A DNA stretch of 64,000 bases, taken from assembly GCA_036172665.1 (NCBI GenBank), contig CM069877.1:22345001-22409000 (forward strand), given 5' to 3'. The notes beneath the pieces are model-generated. The model searched no databases. It was not told the DNA's origin and worked only from the letters and a program-made list of their open reading frames with translations. Origin of the DNA: Prosopocoilus inquinatus. Its lineage: Eukaryota > Arthropoda > Insecta > Coleoptera > Lucanidae. The position numbers were made by a program, and so were the translations under genes. Below, piece after piece: positions 63,163-64,000 of this stretch. Positions within the stretch are counted from its first letter, which is position 1; every line of letters starts with the position of its first letter.

Positions 63163-64000
63163 GCTACTATGTTATTTGACGTTTCGATGGACTCCAGTAA
63201 CTCTATGGTGAGATACGAAATTTTCGGACGCAGCAGAAGCTGGAAATAGTTTTAAACGAAACAACACGCATTAGCGTTGTTCCTGTGATGTATCTAATCG
63301 ATCCTTACTCATCTATCATGTTATTTGGCGTTTCGATGGACTCCAGTAACTTTGATGTGAGATACGAAGTTCTCGGACGCAGCTGAAGCTAGAAATAGTT
63401 TTAAACGAAACAACACGCATTAGCGTTGTTCCTGTGCTGTATCTAATCGATCCTTACTTAGCTACTATGTTATTTGACGTTTCGATGGACTCTAGTAACT
63501 CTATGGTGAGATACGAAATTTTCGGACGCAGCAGAAGCTGGAAATAGTTTTAAACGAAACAACACGCATTAGCGTTGTTCCTGCGATGTATCTAATCGAT
63601 CCTTACTCATCTATCATGTTATTTGGCGTTTCGATGGACTCCAGTAACTTTGATGTGAGATACGAAGTTCTCGGACGCAGCTGTAGCTGGAAATAGTTTT
63701 AAATGAAACAACACGTATTAGCGTTGTTCCTGTGATGTATCTAATCGATCCTTACTCATCTATCATGTTATTTTACGTTTTGATGGACTCCAGTAACTCT
63801 GATGTGAGATACAAAGTTTTTGAACGCAGCAGAAGCTGGAAATAGTTTCAAACGAAACAACACGCATTAGCGTTGTTCCTGTGATGTATCTAATCGATCC
63901 TTACTCATCTATCATGTTATTTTATGTTTGGATGGACTCCAGTAACTTTGATGTGAGATACGAAGTTCTCGGACGCAGCTGTAGCTGGAAATAGTTTTAA

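Larger units (their letters stand above)
1..64000 (+). repeat. 149-bp satellite DNA array, single orientation, whole window
   Basis: The landmark tctatcatg occurs at 1, 150, 299, 448 and so on, a 149-bp period that continues to the last full unit start at 63,908. Anchor variants tens of kilobases apart stay separated by exact multiples of 149 once ten short units are counted (one of 147, one of 145, five of 135 and three of 120 bp), so nothing foreign is inserted. Hand count on a type A2 monomer gives 62 G+C of 149 and 9 CpG. All units read in the same direction. Types A2 and B differ at 8 of 149 positions, a typical distance between types. No coding, RNA or transposon signal was found. The array runs off both ends, so its full size is unknown. 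A centromeric or pericentromeric role is inference from the array form only. Confidence 0.98.
61836..64000 (+). repeat. Copy of the 36.2-38.5 kb block, cut by the window end
   Basis: D E F G(-14) C/A1 B C E F2/B' C A3 C A1 B G/A1. It follows 36,188 onward, with agaaactct and cgatggac in C as there (not the cgctggac of the 42-46 kb copies). F2 and B' are fused at 63,014, losing one monomer. Private marks are gttgtacctg near 62,250, gagacacaaag near 62,033 and cctgcgatg near 63,581. The last unit ends at 93 of 149 bp. Confidence 0.8.

Noticed and set aside
1..64000. CRISPR array
   Set aside because: There are no unique spacers between short repeats; the entire 149-bp unit repeats.
1..64000. 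Tandem gene family or protein-repeat exon
   Set aside because: 149 is not a multiple of three, so every frame meets stops within a unit or two, and the changes between types show no codon pattern.

Overview
This window is one uninterrupted block of eukaryotic satellite DNA. From the first base to the last it is a head-to-tail array, all in one orientation, of a monomer 149 bp long: about 430.6 units once ten short ones are allowed for. I found no gene, RNA gene, transposon, unrelated spacer or inverted monomer. The few open reading frames (at most 101 codons) are readings of the repeat itself. The host cannot be named from sequence alone. CpG is not depleted (9 CpG in a 149-bp representative monomer with 62 G+C, observed/expected about 1.4 by hand count), which argues against a genome that heavily methylates its satellites and fits many invertebrates. 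Centromeric or pericentromeric heterochromatin is the likeliest location, by inference.

Naming used here. Monomers are numbered from the tctatcatg landmark, so monomer 1 starts at base 1. Types: A has ggcgtttcg and aactttgatg (A1 tail tgtagctgg; A2 tail agaagctgg then tttcaaacg; A3 tail tgaagctag, usually followed by cctgtgctg; A4 is A3 with cttggactc). B has ttacgtttgg; a B followed by ttttgaacg is written B'. C has ttagctac and ctatggtg. D has atcaggtta and gacgttttc. E has tatgtaatcg and gacgtttgg with acaaagttctc. F has actctagtaac and gggcgcagcagg (F2 with gatgtttcg). G has gtacctaatc and ttatgtttgg. A slash marks a hybrid, for example G/A1.

Layout. 0.1-2 kb: two copies of a 6-monomer unit. 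1.8-4.6 kb: two copies of a 7-monomer block, the second with 2-bp and 4-bp deletions. 4.6-8 kb: mixed types, containing the first copy of a 10-monomer block. 8.35-13.6 kb: a 5.28-kb segment repeated at 15.5-20.6 kb with one monomer lost. 11.9-15.4 kb: repeated at 23.0-26.5 kb. 26.8-29.2 kb: first full copy of an 11-monomer cassette (1,639 bp), which recurs at 39.75, 48.36 and 54.15 kb and in fragments elsewhere. 30-34 kb: mixed types, with the first copies of a 7-monomer and a 9-monomer block. 34-48 kb: region of 14-bp-deleted units, including a 3,711-bp (25-monomer) tandem duplication. 50-62 kb: 9-monomer block copies and a 3,249-bp (22-monomer) repeat carrying the 29-bp-deleted monomer. 62-64 kb: a copy of the 36-38.5 kb block, cut by the window end.

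Overall the array looks like a mosaic built by repeated in-register unequal exchange: block offsets are whole multiples of 149 bp once the known deletions are counted, and hybrid monomers sit at block edges. Each monomer carries an imperfect dyad (offsets 98-119), an ATCGAT site (135-140) and, in types A, C, D and F, a 17-bp stretch partly resembling the CENP-B box (20-36). Block boundaries were found by eye and are good to about 10-30 bp.
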